A stretch of DNA of 14,702 nucleotides from contig JAHEIV010000018.1 in assembly GCA_024639205.1 (NCBI GenBank), positions 1 to 14,702 on the forward strand, in the 5' to 3' direction. Below are positions 14,584 through 14,702 of the stretch, piece by piece. Source of the stretch: Deltaproteobacteria bacterium. GTDB taxonomy: Bacteria > Desulfobacterota > Desulfobacteria > Desulfobacterales > SG8-13. A program made the position numbers and the translations under genes. The notes beneath the pieces are model-generated. The model worked only from the letters and a program-made list of their open reading frames with translations, had not been told where the DNA came from and ran no database searches. Position 1 is the first letter of the stretch. Every line of letters starts with the position of its first letter.

Positions 14584-14702
14584 ATGGTGGACCTGAACGG
14601 AGACATATCCAAGCTGGTGTTCCGACAGGTTTTGAAAAACGACGTGGGTGACATCTCCATCGACGGGCAGCTGCTCGGGATCTTTCTGGAACTCGACGGG
14701 GA
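14584..14702 (+). CDS. Start of a fourth gene in the mglBA-like cluster, 5' partial
   Basis: An ATG at 14584 with AGAGG upstream opens a frame that runs off the window after 39 codons. The N-terminus reads MVDLNGDISKLVFRQVLKND, then GDISIDGQLLGIFLELDG. No known domain can be named from this length; the pattern of short strands and helices could be the start of a small winged-helix or effector domain. Its position 47 bp after the coiled-coil gene, on the same strand, suggests it belongs to the same cluster. Confidence 0.55.
   Translation, partial: MVDLNGDISKLVFRQVLKNDVGDISIDGQLLGIFLELDG

Overview
The window reads as a chromosomal segment of a GC-rich anaerobic deltaproteobacterium, most likely Desulfobacterota (Desulfobacteraceae-like). 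This is inferred from protein style only: a spd/mitochondrial-type EF-G, a PAS-LuxR regulator of a type I associate with sulfate reducers, a CoA-transferase/GNAT fusion, a TatT lipoprotein and an MglA/MglB pair. No rRNA, tRNA, CRISPR array, insertion sequence or phage gene was seen.

Layout. 2-520 (+) is the 3' end of a PxpC/KipA-type 5-oxoprolinase subunit. From 5859 down to 892 (-) lies a probable operon: a TatT-family lipoprotein, two alpha/beta-hydrolase lipoproteins, a PAS-LuxR regulator and, after a 118 bp gap, a methyltransferase with a diverged SlyD/FKBP-like N-terminal half. A good sigma70-type promoter at 5897-5926 carries an operator-like inverted repeat and fixes the start of the first gene. 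A gene-poor stretch of about 550 bp with palindromes follows. 6413-9451 (-) holds a RecA/KaiC-like P-loop ATPase and an EF-G of the spdEFG1/mtEFG1 kind. Upstream is an Smr-domain protein (9642-10370, -), possibly preceded by a small coupled ORF. The EF-G leader contains a terminator hairpin plus an alternative hairpin that would compete with it, which looks like an attenuator.

On the + strand, 10727-12595 encodes a two-domain CoA-transferase/GNAT acetyltransferase with Gln where the catalytic Glu is expected. After a promoter with tandem 8 bp repeats come an MglB-like Roadblock protein, an MglA-like GTPase, an acidic coiled-coil protein and the start of a fourth gene cut by the window end.

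How the genes work together (inference). The four-gene minus-strand set looks like a regulated envelope module: three adjacent lipoproteins, two of them putative esterases, with their own regulator. The mglBA set looks like a small-GTPase switch with its Roadblock regulator and two uncharacterised partners, a plausible polarity, motility or secretion module. These two clusters, the EF-G leader and the FKBP-methyltransferase fusion are the most interesting parts.
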